A stretch of 64,000 bases of DNA from Pseudomonas prosekii (GCF_900105155.1 NZ_LT629762.1:3263001-3327000); one strand, 5' to 3'. Shown: positions 1 through 9,954, counted from the first letter of the stretch. Notes: a model not told the origin generated them from the letters alone. Numbers and translations are program-made.

Positions 1-1347
1 GCAGCATCTTTGCCAGAGCCTGAACGTGAGCCGCAGGCGGAAATCGCCGCCGCGCTGCCATTGACGCCGGTCGCCGAGCCTTGGCTGACCTTGCCGGTGG
101 CGGAAGAACCGGTGGCGCTGGTTGAAGACGAGCAGGCCGCGCACATCGCGCCGCCGATTCCTGCGCCGATTGCGTTTACCCCTGAGCCGGTTCAGGTGCC
201 AGTCATCGAGCTGGCTCCCGCGCTGATGCAGATCTCCGAACCTGCACCTGTTGCGCCGGAGCCGGAAGCGCCGGTATTCGCCGTGCCGGCTGCCCCGATT
301 GTGGTGACGCCAGAGCCAGCACCAGCACCAGCACCCGTTATCGCCCCGGTGATTGCTGACGCACCGGTCGCCATCATCGAAACCCCTGCCGAAGCGCCGC
401 GCACCGAGGAAACCAAAGCCGGTTTCTTCGCTCGCCTCAAGCAAGGTCTGTCCAAGACCAGCGCCAGCATCGGCGAGGGCATGGCCAGCCTGTTCCTCGG
501 CAAGAAGATCATCGATGACGAGCTGCTCGAAGACATCGAAACCCGTCTGCTGACCGCCGACGTTGGCGTCGAAGCGACCTCGGTAATCATTCAGCGCCTG
601 ACTCAGAAAGTCGCGCGCAAAGAGCTGGCCGATGCCGACGCGCTGTACAAATCCCTGCAAGCGGAACTGGCGGCGATGCTCAAGCCGGTTGAACAGCCGC
701 TGAAAATCAATGCGCAAAACAAGCCTTTCGTGATTCTGGTGGTTGGCGTCAACGGCGCCGGCAAAACCACGACCATCGGCAAACTGGCGAAGAAGCTGCA
801 ACTGGAAGGCAAGAAAGTCATGCTCGCCGCCGGCGACACCTTCCGCGCCGCTGCCGTCGAGCAATTGCAGGTCTGGGGTGAGCGCAACAAGATTCCGGTG
901 ATCGCCCAGCACACGGGCGCCGATTCGGCTTCGGTGATCTTCGACGCCGTGCAGGCCGCCAAGGCGCGCGGCATCGATGTGTTGATCGCTGACACCGCCG
1001 GCCGTCTGCACACCAAAGATAATCTGATGGAAGAGTTGAAAAAGGTTCGCCGGGTTATCGGCAAACTCGACGCCGACGCGCCACACGAAGTGCTGTTGGT
1101 GCTCGACGCCGGGACCGGCCAGAACGCCATCAACCAGGCCAAGCAGTTCAACCAGACCGTGCAACTGACCGGCCTGGCGCTGACCAAACTCGACGGCACC
1201 GCCAAGGGCGGGGTGATTTTCGCCCTGGCCAAACAGTTTGGTTTGCCTATCCGCTACATCGGTGTCGGTGAAGGCATCGATGACTTGCGCACTTTTGAAG
1301 CAGAACCCTTTGTCCAGGCATTGTTTGCCGAGCGGGAGCGTTCATGA
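1..1347 (+). CDS. ftsY: Signal recognition particle receptor FtsY (5' end outside window)
   Basis: SRP receptor GTPase that docks ribosome-nascent chain complexes with the Ffh/4.5S RNA particle at the inner membrane. The frame is open from base 1, and the first possible start inside (TTG at 10) has no ribosome site, so the true start probably lies to the left. The first ~135 codons are a Pro/Ala/Glu-rich low-complexity region, the typical acidic A domain of FtsY. The NG domain follows: P-loop GVNGAGKTTT (745-774), DTAGR (991-1005), TKLDG (1183-1197). Its stop overlaps the ftsE start by four bases (ATGA), so ftsY-ftsE-ftsX is one translationally coupled operon, as in most gammaproteobacteria. 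Confidence 0.97.
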   Translation, partial: AASLPEPEREPQAEIAAALPLTPVAEPWLTLPVAEEPVALVEDEQAAHIAPPIPAPIAFTPEPVQVPVIELAPALMQISEPAPVAPEPEAPVFAVPAAPIVVTPEPAPAPAPVIAPVIADAPVAIIETPAEAPRTEETKAGFFARLKQGLSKTSASIGEGMASLFLGKKIIDDELLEDIETRLLTADVGVEATSVIIQRLTQKVARKELADADALYKSLQAELAAMLKPVEQPLKINAQNKPFVILVVGVNGAGKTTTIGKLAKKLQLEGKKVMLAAGDTFRAAAVEQLQVWGERNKIPVIAQHTGADSASVIFDAVQAAKARGIDVLIADTAGRLHTKDNLMEELKKVRRVIGKLDADAPHEVLLVLDAGTGQNAINQAKQFNQTVQLTGLALTKLDGTAKGGVIFALAKQFGLPIRYIGVGEGIDDLRTFEAEPFVQALFAERERS

Positions 1348-2015
1348 TTCGTTTCGAACAGGTCGGTAAACGCTACCCGAACGGTCACGTCGGCTTGCAT
1401 GAGCTGAGCTTTCGAGTCCGTCGAGGCGAATTCTTGTTTGTTACCGGCCATTCCGGCGCCGGTAAAAGCACCTTGTTGCGGCTGCTGCTGGCCATGGAGC
1501 GTCCGAGCACCGGCAAACTGCTGTTGGCCGGGCAAGACCTGAGCACCATCAGCAACGCGCAGATTCCTTACCTGCGGCGGCAGATTGGCGTGGTGTTCCA
1601 GAATCACCAGTTGCTGTTCGATCGCACCGTGTTCAACAACGTCGCGTTGCCGTTGCAGATTCTCGGTTTGTCCAAAGCCGAGATCGTCAAGCGCGTGGAT
1701 TCGGCGCTTGAGCGCGTGGCGCTGTCGGATAAAACCGATCTGTACCCCGGCGACCTGTCGACCGGTCAGCAACAGCGCGTCGGCATTGCCCGCGCCATCG
1801 TCCATCGCCCGGCCCTGCTGTTGGCGGACGAACCGACCGGTAACCTCGACCCGCGTCTGGCGGCAGAAATCATGGGCGTGTTCGAAGACATCAACCGTCT
1901 GGGCACAAGCGTATTGATCGCCAGCCACGACCTGGCACTGATCGCGCGCATGCGTCACCGCATGCTGACCTTGCAACGCGGCCGCTTGATCGGCGACGGG
2001 GAGGCCGGCGTATGA
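1344..2015 (+). CDS. ftsE: Cell division ATP-binding protein FtsE
   Basis: ATPase subunit of the FtsEX complex, which sits at the division ring and controls septal murein hydrolases through EnvC-type activators. The 223 aa match the family length. Visible motifs are Walker A GHSGAGKST (residues 35-43), the signature LSTGQQQRV (138-146), a slight variant of the usual LSGGEQQ, and Walker B LLLADEP with the D-loop GNLD. It overlaps ftsY upstream and ftsX downstream by four bases each (ATGA), which indicates coupled, stoichiometric translation. Confidence 0.97.
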   Translation: MIRFEQVGKRYPNGHVGLHELSFRVRRGEFLFVTGHSGAGKSTLLRLLLAMERPSTGKLLLAGQDLSTISNAQIPYLRRQIGVVFQNHQLLFDRTVFNNVALPLQILGLSKAEIVKRVDSALERVALSDKTDLYPGDLSTGQQQRVGIARAIVHRPALLLADEPTGNLDPRLAAEIMGVFEDINRLGTSVLIASHDLALIARMRHRMLTLQRGRLIGDGEAGV

Positions 2016-3034
2016 GTGCGACGCGCAGTAACAAGCTGTCCGAGCGCGTGGCGCCGAAAGCCGCCGACCCGCAGCCGCAGAAGAAAAAACGCGACGATGA
2101 CGACGGCCCGGATTTCGCCACGCTGTTTCGCGCCTGGATCGAAAGCCATCGCGCCAGCCTGCTGGACAGTCTGCGTCGATTGGGCAAGCAGCCAATCGGC
2201 AGTTTCTTCACCTGCATGGTGATGGCCGTGGCCCTGAGTTTGCCGATGGGGCTGTCACTTCTGCTGAATAACGTCGAACGTCTCGGCGGTTCGTGGCAGC
2301 GCGCGGCGCAGATTTCGCTGTATCTGCAACTCGACGCCAGCACCGAGCAGGGCGAGGCGTTGCGCGAGCAGATCAAAGGCATCCCCGGGGTTGCCGAGGC
2401 TGAGTATGTCGGCCGCGATCAGGCGCTGGAAGAGTTCCAGCAACAGTCCGGTCTGGGCGAGGCGCTTAAAGAGCTGCCGGAAAACCCGCTGCCGGGCGTT
2501 GTGCTGGTGACGCCGAACGAAGTCGACAAGCCTGCGCTTGAAGCATTGAGACAAAAACTTTCCGAATTGCCCAAGGTACAACAGGCGCAACTTGATCTAG
2601 TCTGGGTCGAACGTCTGGCCGCCATCCTCAAGCTCGGCGACCGTTTTGTCTTCGGGCTGACCGTGTTGCTGGTTTCTGCATTACTTTTGGTGATAGGCAA
2701 TACCATTCGTCTTCATATTGAAAACCGCCGCACAGAGATAGAAGTGATTAAACTCGTCGGCGGCACGGACAGCTATGTACGCAGGCCCTTTCTGTACATG
2801 GGCGCGCTATATGGCTTGGGTGCCGGGTTTCTTTCGTGGGGCGTGCTGGCGTTTGGCCTGAACTGGCTGAACGACGCGGTGGTTGGACTGGCCGGCTTGT
2901 ACGGCAGTAATTTTGCGCTGGCCGGAGTGCCAGTCGCCGATGGTCTGTCGCTCTTGCTTGGCGCTGTGCTGTTGGGTTATATCGGTGCATGGATTGCAGT
3001 CGCACGTCATCTCAGGGAGTTGGCGCCGAAGTAG
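2012..3034 (+). CDS. ftsX: Cell division protein FtsX
   Basis: Membrane partner of FtsE. The 340 aa begin with a charged cytoplasmic segment rich in Lys and Asp (residues ~24-34). A first membrane helix follows at ~65-86, then a periplasmic domain (~90-205, the region that contacts EnvC-like activators in E. coli), and three further membrane helices in the C-terminal third (first at ~211-231). This is the classic FtsX/MacB-type permease layout. The long N-terminal extension before the first helix is usual in Pseudomonas. It is the last gene of ftsYEX, and rpoH follows after a 112-base gap with its own promoter region. Confidence 0.96.
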   Translation: MSATRSNKLSERVAPKAADPQPQKKKRDDDDGPDFATLFRAWIESHRASLLDSLRRLGKQPIGSFFTCMVMAVALSLPMGLSLLLNNVERLGGSWQRAAQISLYLQLDASTEQGEALREQIKGIPGVAEAEYVGRDQALEEFQQQSGLGEALKELPENPLPGVVLVTPNEVDKPALEALRQKLSELPKVQQAQLDLVWVERLAAILKLGDRFVFGLTVLLVSALLLVIGNTIRLHIENRRTEIEVIKLVGGTDSYVRRPFLYMGALYGLGAGFLSWGVLAFGLNWLNDAVVGLAGLYGSNFALAGVPVADGLSLLLGAVLLGYIGAWIAVARHLRELAPK

Positions 3035-3071
3035 TAAATTTTTGCGCGTATTGACCTTTCGGTTTTAATGG

Positions 3072-3099
3072 GAACTTGTCCCTTGGTTTCCGGTCAATT
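3072..3099 (+). promoter_or_regulatory. Candidate AlgU (sigma-22/sigma-E type) promoter of rpoH
   Basis: GAACTT (3072-3077) is followed after 16 bases by TCAAT (3094-3098), close to the extracytoplasmic sigma consensus GAACTT-N16/17-TCTGA. It lies about 50 bases upstream of the rpoH start. In P. aeruginosa rpoH is known to have an AlgU-dependent promoter, so the location makes biological sense. The assignment is by eye. Confidence 0.5.
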
Positions 3100-3146
3100 T
3101 TCGCAGTGCTGAACTGCACGAGTTTGTAAGTCGGAGGTTTTTTCGT

Positions 3147-4001
3147 ATGACCAATTCTTTGCAACCTGCATATGCTCTGGTCCCGGGTGCGAACCTGGAG
3201 GCCTATGTGCACACCGTCAACAGCATTCCATTGCTGACGCCGGAGCAGGAGCGTGAACTGGCCGAGAGTCTCTATTATGAGCAGGATTTGGGGGCGGCTC
3301 GGCAGATGGTGCTCGCCCACCTGCGCTTTGTTGTACACATTGCCCGTAGCTATTCCGGCTACGGTCTGGCTCAGGCTGACCTGATCCAGGAAGGCAACGT
3401 CGGCCTGATGAAGGCCGTCAAGCGCTTCAACCCGGAAATGGGTGTGCGCCTGGTGTCGTTCGCGGTGCACTGGATCAAGGCTGAGATTCACGAGTTCATC
3501 CTGCGCAACTGGCGCATTGTGAAAGTCGCGACCACCAAGGCCCAGCGCAAGCTGTTCTTCAACCTGCGCAGCCAGAAGAAGCGTCTGGCGTGGTTGAACA
3601 ACGAGGAAGTCCACCGTGTGGCGGAAAGCCTCGGTGTCGAGCCGCGTGAAGTGCGCGAGATGGAAAGTCGCCTGACCGGCCATGACATGGCGTTCGACCC
3701 GGCTGCGGAAGCGGACGACGACAGTGCTTTCCAATCGCCGGCCAACTATCTGGAAGACCACCGGTACGACCCGGCCCGTCAACTGGAAGATGCCGACTGG
3801 AGCGACAACTCCAATCACAACCTGCACGAAGCACTGGAAGTGCTGGACGACCGCAGCCGTGACATCCTCTACCAGCGCTGGCTGGCAGAAGAGAAAGCCA
3901 CGCTGCACGACCTGGCGCAGAAGTACAACGTGTCGGCCGAGCGAATTCGTCAGCTAGAGAAAAGCGCGATGAACAAGCTCAAGTTGTCGATCGCCGCGTA
4001 A
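3147..4001 (+). CDS. rpoH: RNA polymerase sigma factor RpoH (sigma-32)
   Basis: Heat-shock sigma factor that directs transcription of chaperone and protease genes. The 284 aa match the family. The N-terminal part has sigma region 2, and just after it the RpoH-specific RpoH box sequence with [10 protein letters not shown] (residues ~131-140). Region 4 with the helix-turn-helix ([18 protein letters not shown]) is at the C-terminus. The ATG follows a GGAGG ribosome site (3136-3140). A rho-independent terminator follows directly. The order ftsY-ftsE-ftsX-rpoH is conserved from E. coli to Pseudomonas. Confidence 0.98.
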   Translation: MTNSLQPAYALVPGANLEAYVHTVNSIPLLTPEQERELAESLYYEQDLGAARQMVLAHLRFVVHIARSYSGYGLAQADLIQEGNVGLMKAVKRFNPEMGVRLVSFAVHWIKAEIHEFILRNWRIVKVATTKAQRKLFFNLRSQKKRLAWLNNEEVHRVAESLGVEPREVREMESRLTGHDMAFDPAAEADDDSAFQSPANYLEDHRYDPARQLEDADWSDNSNHNLHEALEVLDDRSRDILYQRWLAEEKATLHDLAQKYNVSAERIRQLEKSAMNKLKLSIAA

Positions 4002-4018
4002 CGCAGCGAGCAGGCAAT

Positions 4019-4055
4019 AAAAAACGCCCCGATCAGCAATGATCGGGGCGTTTTT
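4019..4055 (+). terminator. Rho-independent terminator of rpoH
   Basis: Perfect stem ACGCCCCGATC / GATCGGGGCGT with a six-base loop. It is flanked by an A-run on the left and a T-run on the right, starts 18 bases after the rpoH stop, and may act in both directions. Confidence 0.92.
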
Positions 4056-4081
4056 GTTGGTTTGTCCTGCACACAAATCCC

Positions 4082-4173
4082 TGTAGGAGTGAGCCTGCTC
4101 GCGATCACTATCTATCAGTCGACATTTATTGCGACTGACCTGACGCTATCGCGAGCAGGCTCACTCCTACAGG
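4082..4173. repeat. Inverted REP pair (GTAGGAG...GCTCGCGA type)
   Basis: Two copies of the core TGTAGGAGTGAGCCTGC in opposite orientation, separated by ~40 unrelated bases, lie between rpoH and mtgA. It belongs to the GTAGGAG/CTCGCGA class found nine times in this window, always between genes. Confidence 0.85.
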
Positions 4174-4185
4174 GGATCTTCAGCG

Positions 4186-4908
4186 TTACTGAGCCCAAGG
4201 CGCCCGGCGTGAATCGTTGATCCCAACCAGATAACTGTCGCCACCCAACTGGCTCATCTGCTGCCGAATCCACCCGGCACGCCGTGCGACGTAATTGGTC
4301 GGATGGCTCGCGCTCCATACGCGCGGGTTGGGCAGAACCGCAGCGAGCAAGCTCGATTGGTGGCGGCTCAGGCCTTTGGCGCTCACGCCGAAGTGATGGC
4401 GGGCGGCGGCCTCAGCGCCGAACACGCCGTCATCCCACTCGACGCTGTTCAAGTACACCTCAAGAATCCGCTGCTTGGGCCACAACACCTCGATGAGCCC
4501 GGTGAACCAGGCTTCCAGGCCTTTGCGCAGCCAACTGCGGCCGGACCACAAAAACAGATTTTTCGAGACTTGCTGGCTCAGCGTACTGGCGCCGCGAATC
4601 GAACCGCCAAGCTCGTTATGCGCCAGGGCTTTCTGGATCGCGCCGAAGTCGAAACCCCAGTGCTCGGGGAATTTCTGATCTTCCCCGGCAATCACCGCGA
4701 CTTTGAGGTCGTCAGAAATTTCATCCCAGGGTTTCCAGGTCCGTTGCAGGTCGATGGGTTCACCATCGATCCAGGATTCGACCTTGCGCTCGACCATCAA
4801 CGCCGTGCCCGGTGGCGGCACCACGCGAAAAATCAGCACCAGCAATACGCTGCCGCCCGCGAACCACAGCAGGGCCTTGATGAATCGTCGCAAAAATAAA
4901 CGCAGCAT
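4186..4908 (-). CDS. mtgA: Monofunctional peptidoglycan glycosyltransferase MtgA
   Basis: Polymerises lipid II into glycan strands at the inner membrane without transpeptidase activity. The 240 aa have one N-terminal membrane anchor (~9-30) and a GT51 domain. Key motifs are GEDQKFPEHWG with catalytic Glu76 and the GGSIRGASTLSQQ motif that follows. No penicillin-binding domain follows, which separates it from bifunctional PBPs. It is transcribed away from the DUF423 gene to its right. Confidence 0.96.
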   Translation of the reverse strand: MLRLFLRRFIKALLWFAGGSVLLVLIFRVVPPPGTALMVERKVESWIDGEPIDLQRTWKPWDEISDDLKVAVIAGEDQKFPEHWGFDFGAIQKALAHNELGGSIRGASTLSQQVSKNLFLWSGRSWLRKGLEAWFTGLIEVLWPKQRILEVYLNSVEWDDGVFGAEAAARHHFGVSAKGLSRHQSSLLAAVLPNPRVWSASHPTNYVARRAGWIRQQMSQLGGDSYLVGINDSRRAPWAQ

Positions 4909-4982
4909 AGAGATGGCTTGGCCGAACCCGTTGAGCGGGCCATTATACAGACCCTGTTGATTGAGTCTGACTGGAGTTCTAC

Positions 4983-5363
4983 ATGCTGCGTGGCTTTCTG
5001 ATGCTGGCCGCTTTCTTCGGCTTCACTGGCGTTGCCCTAGGCGCGTTCGCCGCGCATGGCTTGAAAAATCGTCTGACTGCGGAATACCTGACAATTTTCC
5101 ACACCGGCGTCACCTATCAACTGGTGCACACCCTGGCGCTGTTGGGCGTGGCGCTGCTGGCGACGCAGATTCCCGGCCGGCTGGTGACCTGGGCCGGCGT
5201 GTCGTTTGCGCTTGGCATCCTGCTGTTTTCCGGCAGTTTGTACCTGCTGACGATGACCGGCATCAGCAAGCTGGGAATCATCACCCCATTCGGTGGCCTG
5301 GCCTTTCTGGTCGGTTGGTTCTGTCTGGGCCTCGCCGCGTGGCGCTTGCCGCTGACCGCTTGA
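4983..5363 (+). CDS. DUF423 small membrane protein (YgdD-like)
   Basis: A 126 aa integral membrane protein with four predicted hydrophobic helices. The N-terminal motif [17 protein letters not shown] is typical of the DUF423/YgdD family, whose function is unknown. It lies divergent from mtgA and upstream of thiS. In P. aeruginosa an equivalent gene holds the same position between mtgA and thiS. The ATG at 4983 is preceded by a short GGAG-like site (4973-4976). Confidence 0.88.
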   Translation: MLRGFLMLAAFFGFTGVALGAFAAHGLKNRLTAEYLTIFHTGVTYQLVHTLALLGVALLATQIPGRLVTWAGVSFALGILLFSGSLYLLTMTGISKLGIITPFGGLAFLVGWFCLGLAAWRLPLTA

Positions 5364-5434
5364 CGCTTGGTGCTGACCTTTGGGTCATGATCGGGCTAGA
5401 ATGCCTGCCCCAAAAAATGATGGCGGCTTGCAAC

Positions 5435-5635
5435 ATGCGCATTCAGTTGAACGGCGAATCCCTTGAACTGCCCGACGGTGAAACCGTTGCGGCCCTGCTG
5501 ACCCGTCTGGACCTGACCGGACGCCGGGTGGCGGTCGAACTCAATCTGGATATCGTCCCGCGCAGCCAGCATGCCGACACCGCATTGAACGACGGCGACA
5601 CGGTCGAAGTGGTTCATGCGATTGGCGGCGGCTGA
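5435..5635 (+). CDS. thiS: Sulfur carrier protein ThiS
   Basis: A 66 aa ubiquitin-like protein that carries sulfur as a C-terminal thiocarboxylate for thiazole formation in thiamine synthesis. The C-terminus ends in HAIGGG, giving the required terminal Gly-Gly. The frame is open further upstream, but ATG 5435 gives the normal family length and N-terminus (MRIQLNGE). It sits 60 bases upstream of thiG, its partner. Confidence 0.95.
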   Translation: MRIQLNGESLELPDGETVAALLTRLDLTGRRVAVELNLDIVPRSQHADTALNDGDTVEVVHAIGGG

Positions 5636-5695
5636 CAGCCCGACGCGCCACGGCCCAGAATTCTGCAAGAACCTCACCCCTACAGAGGATTTCCC

Positions 5696-6490
5696 ATGAG
5701 CATCGTTCGTAACGACAAGCCCTTCGTCCTGGCCGGTCGTACTTACCAGTCGCGTTTGCTGGTAGGTACCGGCAAGTACCGCGACATGGAAGAAACCCGC
5801 CTGGCCATCGAAGCCTCGGGTGCCGAGATCGTCACTTTCGCCGTGCGCCGCACCAACCTCGGGCAGAACCCGGGCGAACCGAACCTGCTCGAAGTGCTGT
5901 CGCCGGATCGCTACACGTTCCTGCCGAACACCGCCGGTTGCTTTGACGCGACCGAGGCTGTGCGCACCTGTCGCCTGGCCCGTGAGCTGCTCGGCGGGCA
6001 CAATCTGGTGAAACTGGAAGTGCTGGCCGACCAGAAAACCCTGTTCCCCAACGTGATCGAAACCCTCAAGGCTGCCGAAGTGCTGGTCAAGGAAGGCTTC
6101 GACGTGATGGTTTACACCAGCGATGACCCGATCATTGCCCGGCAACTGGCGGAAATCGGTGTGATCGCAGTGATGCCTCTGGCCGGCCTGATTGGCACGG
6201 GCCTGGGGATCTGCAACCCGTACAACCTGCAGATCATCCTCGAAGAAGCGAAAATCCCGGTGTTGGTCGATGCCGGTGTCGGTACTGCTTCCGACGCCAC
6301 CATCGCCATGGAACTGGGTTGCGAGGCGGTGCTGATGAACTCGGCGATCGCCCACGCCCAGCAGCCGGTGCTGATGGCCGAAGCCATGAAACATGCGATC
6401 GTCGCGGGTCGCCTGGCCTACCTCGCCGGCCGCATGCCGAAAAAACTCTATGCCAGCGCCTCCTCGCCGCTGGATGGTCTGATCAAGTAA
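5696..6490 (+). CDS. thiG: Thiazole synthase ThiG
   Basis: Condenses 1-deoxy-D-xylulose 5-phosphate, ThiS-thiocarboxylate and dehydroglycine/iminoglycine into the thiamine thiazole phosphate. The 264 aa form a TIM barrel. Lys106 in LVKLEVL is the expected Schiff-base lysine, and [13 protein letters not shown] and the [12 protein letters not shown] phosphate-binding region are present. A GAGG ribosome site precedes the ATG. thiS-thiG-trmB is the standard Pseudomonas order. Confidence 0.97.
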   Translation: MSIVRNDKPFVLAGRTYQSRLLVGTGKYRDMEETRLAIEASGAEIVTFAVRRTNLGQNPGEPNLLEVLSPDRYTFLPNTAGCFDATEAVRTCRLARELLGGHNLVKLEVLADQKTLFPNVIETLKAAEVLVKEGFDVMVYTSDDPIIARQLAEIGVIAVMPLAGLIGTGLGICNPYNLQIILEEAKIPVLVDAGVGTASDATIAMELGCEAVLMNSAIAHAQQPVLMAEAMKHAIVAGRLAYLAGRMPKKLYASASSPLDGLIK

Positions 6491-6499
6491 GAGCCATTG

Positions 6500-7225
6500 A
6501 TGACTGAATCGAACGAAACGCCGAACACCGTGGAAGAAGGCGACGAGTCCAAGCACCGCCGCATCAAGAGTTTTGTGATGCGCGCCGGCCGCATGACCGA
6601 GGGCCAGCAAAAAGGCCTGGAGCAGGGCACGCCGCTGTTCGTCCTGCCGCTGGCCGATGCGCCGGTGGATTTTGATCAGGTGTTCGGCCGTTCGGCGCCG
6701 CGCTCGCTGGAAATCGGTTTTGGCATGGGCCATTCGCTGCTGGAAATGGCGGCGGCTGCGCCGGAACAGGATTTCATCGGCGTGGAAGTGCACCGTCCGG
6801 GTGTCGGCGCGCTGCTCAATGGCGTGCTGACGCAAGGCCTGACCAACCTGCGGGTCTACGATTGCGACGCAATCGAAGTGCTGAACAATTGCGTGGCCGA
6901 CAACAGCCTCGATCGCCTGATGCTGTTTTTCCCGGACCCGTGGCACAAGAGCCGTCACCACAAGCGCCGTATCGTCCAGGCATCGTTCGCTGAACTGGTG
7001 CGCAGCAAGTTGAAGGTTGGCGGCATTCTGCACATGGCCACCGATTGGGAACCGTATGCCGAATACATGCTGGAAGTGATGAATGTCGCGCCGGGTTACC
7101 GCAATCTCGCCGAAGACGGCAAGTGCGTACCACGGCCGACCGAACGCCCGATCACCAAGTTCGAACGCCGCGGCGAACGTCTTGGGCACGGCGTGTGGGA
7201 CCTGAAGTTCGAAAAACAGTCCTGA
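6500..7225 (+). CDS. trmB: tRNA (guanine-N7-)-methyltransferase TrmB
   Basis: Methylates G46 in the tRNA variable loop with S-adenosylmethionine. From ATG 6500 it is 241 aa; the TTG three bases upstream is a less likely start. The SAM motif [11 protein letters not shown] is at residues 70-80, and [14 protein letters not shown] is the TrmB catalytic signature. It starts nine bases after the thiG stop and is probably co-transcribed with it. Confidence 0.96.
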   Translation: MTESNETPNTVEEGDESKHRRIKSFVMRAGRMTEGQQKGLEQGTPLFVLPLADAPVDFDQVFGRSAPRSLEIGFGMGHSLLEMAAAAPEQDFIGVEVHRPGVGALLNGVLTQGLTNLRVYDCDAIEVLNNCVADNSLDRLMLFFPDPWHKSRHHKRRIVQASFAELVRSKLKVGGILHMATDWEPYAEYMLEVMNVAPGYRNLAEDGKCVPRPTERPITKFERRGERLGHGVWDLKFEKQS

Positions 7226-7236
7226 CCGCCACAAGC

Positions 7237-7331
7237 CTGTGGGAGCAAAGCTTGCTCGCGATGGCGGCCTGACAGTCAACCAGGATGTTGAATGTTATGG
7301 CCTCATCGCGGGCAAGCCTTGCTCCTACAGG
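7237..7331. repeat. Inverted REP pair
   Basis: Arms CTGTGGGAGCAAAGCTTGC and its counterpart GGCAAGCCTTGCTCCTACAG surround ~50 bases of non-repeat sequence between the convergent genes trmB and the DUF3392 gene. Confidence 0.85.
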
Positions 7332-7349
7332 TTTTTTTGTGTCTGGGAT

Positions 7350-7673
7350 TCAGCGGCGGTCGGCGACTACGCCGATCAGCACCAGGACCACCAACAGCAC
7401 CGGCGCCAGGCTGTAGTTGTTGAACTGGCTCAGGCCTTTGACGATCCACGGTGTCGCGTAGATCAGCGCGGCGCCGCTGCCGACCATGCACAGCAGGGCC
7501 ATCATCGGTACGCGCAATGCGCCGGCAATGCTGCCCAGGCGTTGTTCGACCCAGCTTTTGATGTCCGCGCCGAACAGCACCAGCAAGCAGCCCACCAGCG
7601 CCAGAGCGATTTCCGACAGGTTGCTGCGGCTCCAGCGAGACGCGGTGGCGAGCAGGTCGAGGATCAAATCCAT
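7350..7673 (-). CDS. DUF3392 family small membrane protein
   Basis: A 107 aa hydrophobic protein with about three membrane helices (residues ~20-38, ~55-72, ~86-104) and a short Arg tail. It resembles the DUF3392 family, which is common next to hemW in Pseudomonas and has no assigned function. It is transcribed behind hemW with a 22-base gap, probably as the last gene of that minus-strand block. Confidence 0.8.
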   Translation of the reverse strand: MDLILDLLATASRWSRSNLSEIALALVGCLLVLFGADIKSWVEQRLGSIAGALRVPMMALLCMVGSGAALIYATPWIVKGLSQFNNYSLAPVLLVVLVLIGVVADRR

Positions 7674-7695
7674 TGGTTTTCCCTTAAGGCTGAAA

Positions 7696-8901
7696 TCAGC
7701 TCAGAAATGTCTGCAGCAAGTCATTGAGAAACAGTTGTCCGCGCTCGGTGGCCGCCAGGCGTGACGGTTCGACCTGCAACAAGCCGCTTTGTTCGGCTTC
7801 GCGGCGACCCTCGGCGAGGCTGTCCAGTGGCAGCCCGGTGCGCTCCGGGTACAGCCGCGATTCCACGCCAGCGGTCAGGCGCAAGGCGTTCATCAGGAAA
7901 TCGAATGGCAACTCGTCATTGCTCAGGGCTTTCTCGCCAGCCTTGAAGCTCTTCGCCGGGTTGAGATAGTCCTTGGGCAGCCGCGTCTTCCAGGTGCGCA
8001 CGATGCGCCCGTCGGGGTGGCTGAGCTTGCCGTGGGCGCCAGCGCCGATGCCGATGAAGTCGCCGAAACTCCAGTAATTGAGGTTATGCCGCGCCGGTTT
8101 GCCGGGCTGCGCGTAGGCCGACACTTCGTATTGCGCGTAACCGTGCTCGGCCAACAGCGCCTGCCCGGCTTCCTGAATGTCCCACAGCGTGTCGTCCTCC
8201 GGCAGCACCGGCGGCTGATTCCAGAACACCGTGTTCGGCTCCAGCGTCAGCTGATACCAGGACAAATGCGTCGGCTTCAGGGCGATGGCCGTGCGCAGGT
8301 CATTCAGTGCATCCTCCAGCGACTGATCGGGCAAACCGTGCATCAAGTCCAGATTGAAGTTATCAAACCCGGCCTGACGCGCCATGCCAGCGGCGCGCAC
8401 CGCTTCGTCACCGTTGTGAATGCGCCCGAGCGCCTTGAGTTTTTCTTCCTGAAAACTCTGGATGCCGATCGACAGGCGATTAATCCCCAATGCACGGTAA
8501 GCGACAAACTTGTCCTGCTCGAACGTCCCCGGATTGGCTTCCAGGGTGATTTCGATGTCGCTGGCAAAGGCAATCCGCTGTTCCACCCCTTTGAGCAAAC
8601 GGCCCAGCGTCTCAGCGCTGAACAGGCTCGGCGTGCCGCCACCAAAGAAGATCGAGCTCAGCTCGCGGCCATAAACCGCGTGCAAGTCCTGATCGAGGTC
8701 GGCGAGCAAGGCGTCGACGTACTCTTCTTCCGGCAGCACTGGGCTGGCGGTGTGGGAGTTGAAATCGCAATAAGGGCATTTGCGCACACACCACGGAATG
8801 TGGATGTACAGCGCCAGGGGCGGCAGCACGGGCAGCGCGGCCCGGGGCGATTGGGCGGCGCCGCCGAAGATCAGCGGCGACGCGGATGAGTCGTGGGTCA
8901 T
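7696..8901 (-). CDS. hemW: Radical SAM haem chaperone HemW
   Basis: Radical SAM protein once annotated as an oxygen-independent coproporphyrinogen III oxidase and now regarded as a haem-insertion chaperone. The 401 aa carry the Fe-S cluster motif Cys38-x3-Cys42-x2-Cys45 ([13 protein letters not shown]), then FFGGGTPSL and the HemN C-terminal domain. Its start overlaps the rdgB stop by four bases. Confidence 0.95.
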   Translation of the reverse strand: MTHDSSASPLIFGGAAQSPRAALPVLPPLALYIHIPWCVRKCPYCDFNSHTASPVLPEEEYVDALLADLDQDLHAVYGRELSSIFFGGGTPSLFSAETLGRLLKGVEQRIAFASDIEITLEANPGTFEQDKFVAYRALGINRLSIGIQSFQEEKLKALGRIHNGDEAVRAAGMARQAGFDNFNLDLMHGLPDQSLEDALNDLRTAIALKPTHLSWYQLTLEPNTVFWNQPPVLPEDDTLWDIQEAGQALLAEHGYAQYEVSAYAQPGKPARHNLNYWSFGDFIGIGAGAHGKLSHPDGRIVRTWKTRLPKDYLNPAKSFKAGEKALSNDELPFDFLMNALRLTAGVESRLYPERTGLPLDSLAEGRREAEQSGLLQVEPSRLAATERGQLFLNDLLQTFLS

Positions 8902-9494
8902 TTCAAGCCCAGACGCTGGCGCAGCAGATCCATTGCACGGGCGCGGTGGCTGATCAGGTTCTTTTCGCTGGGGCTCAAATCAGCGCTGGAGCATTCGCGT
9001 TCCGGCACCCAGAACAACGGGTCGTAGCCAAAACCGTGCTCGCCGCTGGCCGCCGGCAGAATGCGCCCGTGCCACAAACCTTCGCACAGGATCGGCAGCG
9101 GATCGTCGGCATGCCGCACCAGCGCCAATACACAAACGAACTGCGCGCCGCGCTCGGATTCGGGCACGTCTTTCAAGGCGTCGAGCAGCTTGGCGTTGTT
9201 CGCCGCATCGCCCTTGCCGTCGGCGTAACGCGCGGAATAAATCCCCGGCGCACCGCCAAGGAAATCCACCGCCAGCCCCGAATCGTCGGCCAATGCCGGC
9301 AGACCGGAGATGCGCGCCGCGTTACGCGCCTTGAGGATCGCGTTCTCGACGAACGACAGGCCGGTTTCTTCCGGCTCGATGCTGCTGAACTCGCCGATCG
9401 AGCGCAATTGCACGGACGCGCCGAGCATGGCTTGCAGTTCTTTGAGTTTGCCGGCGTTATGGCTGGCCAATACGAGTTGCGTGAAGTTGATCAT
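8898..9494 (-). CDS. rdgB: XTP/dITP diphosphatase RdgB
   Basis: House-cleaning nucleotide pyrophosphatase that hydrolyses dITP, XTP and similar non-canonical purine nucleotides. The 198 aa begin with the family motif [14 protein letters not shown]. The substrate and metal loop [19 protein letters not shown] and [12 protein letters not shown] follow, with the C-terminal SHRARA motif. Both ends overlap neighbours by four bases (DUF4426 gene upstream, hemW downstream). Confidence 0.97.
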   Translation of the reverse strand: MINFTQLVLASHNAGKLKELQAMLGASVQLRSIGEFSSIEPEETGLSFVENAILKARNAARISGLPALADDSGLAVDFLGGAPGIYSARYADGKGDAANNAKLLDALKDVPESERGAQFVCVLALVRHADDPLPILCEGLWHGRILPAASGEHGFGYDPLFWVPERECSSADLSPSEKNLISHRARAMDLLRQRLGLK

Positions 9495-9930
9495 TCGCCG
9501 GGGAAGAGCTCTTGGTTGAAGTTGATAGTCCTGGTTTCATCGCCGACCTTGACCGTGATGTCGAAGGTGCGGGTTTCCTGCTGGTCCACCGGGTATTGCG
9601 CGATGTAGTAGACCGCGCCTTGCTCGGTGATCTGGCGGAACGTCAAGGGTACGCTTTTGCTGGTCAGGTCTTTGACTGTGCCGCTCACCTGGGCGATCAG
9701 CGGTTTGCGATCCTTGACCACCGAGACGTTGATCACGCCTTGGTTTTTGCTGCGGATCAGCTCGGCAGCCTTGGCGATATCCGGCGTCAAGAAGGTCGAG
9801 TTGAAGGTGTTGTAATGCACGACCGCGCCGCTGCCCAATTTTTCCTGGCGCTCGCCTTTGATCGCATCGGCAGCCATCGCCGTCACGCTGAGGCAGGCAG
9901 TAAGTACAAACAGTGCTAGACGACCCATGA
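9491..9930 (-). CDS. DUF4426 periplasmic protein
   Basis: A 145 aa secreted protein of the DUF4426 family with unknown function. The start at 9930 is chosen because AAGGAG lies seven bases upstream and the product then has a clean signal peptide (hydrophobic 4-17, cleavage near AMA-AD). The frame is open for ten more codons upstream. It sits between metW and rdgB, an order also found in P. aeruginosa, and its stop overlaps the rdgB start. Confidence 0.88.
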
Positions 9931-9954
9931 TCGTTCTCCTTGGAATAGCGTGGC

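Noticed and set aside
4082..4173. Repeated short palindromes across the window, considered as CRISPR
   Set aside because: Copies occur as isolated inverted pairs between genes, with no regular spacers, and no cas genes are present.
5371..5434. Possible TPP riboswitch before thiS
   Set aside because: The short gap lacks the CTGAGA and ACCTGATC-type blocks of the THI element.
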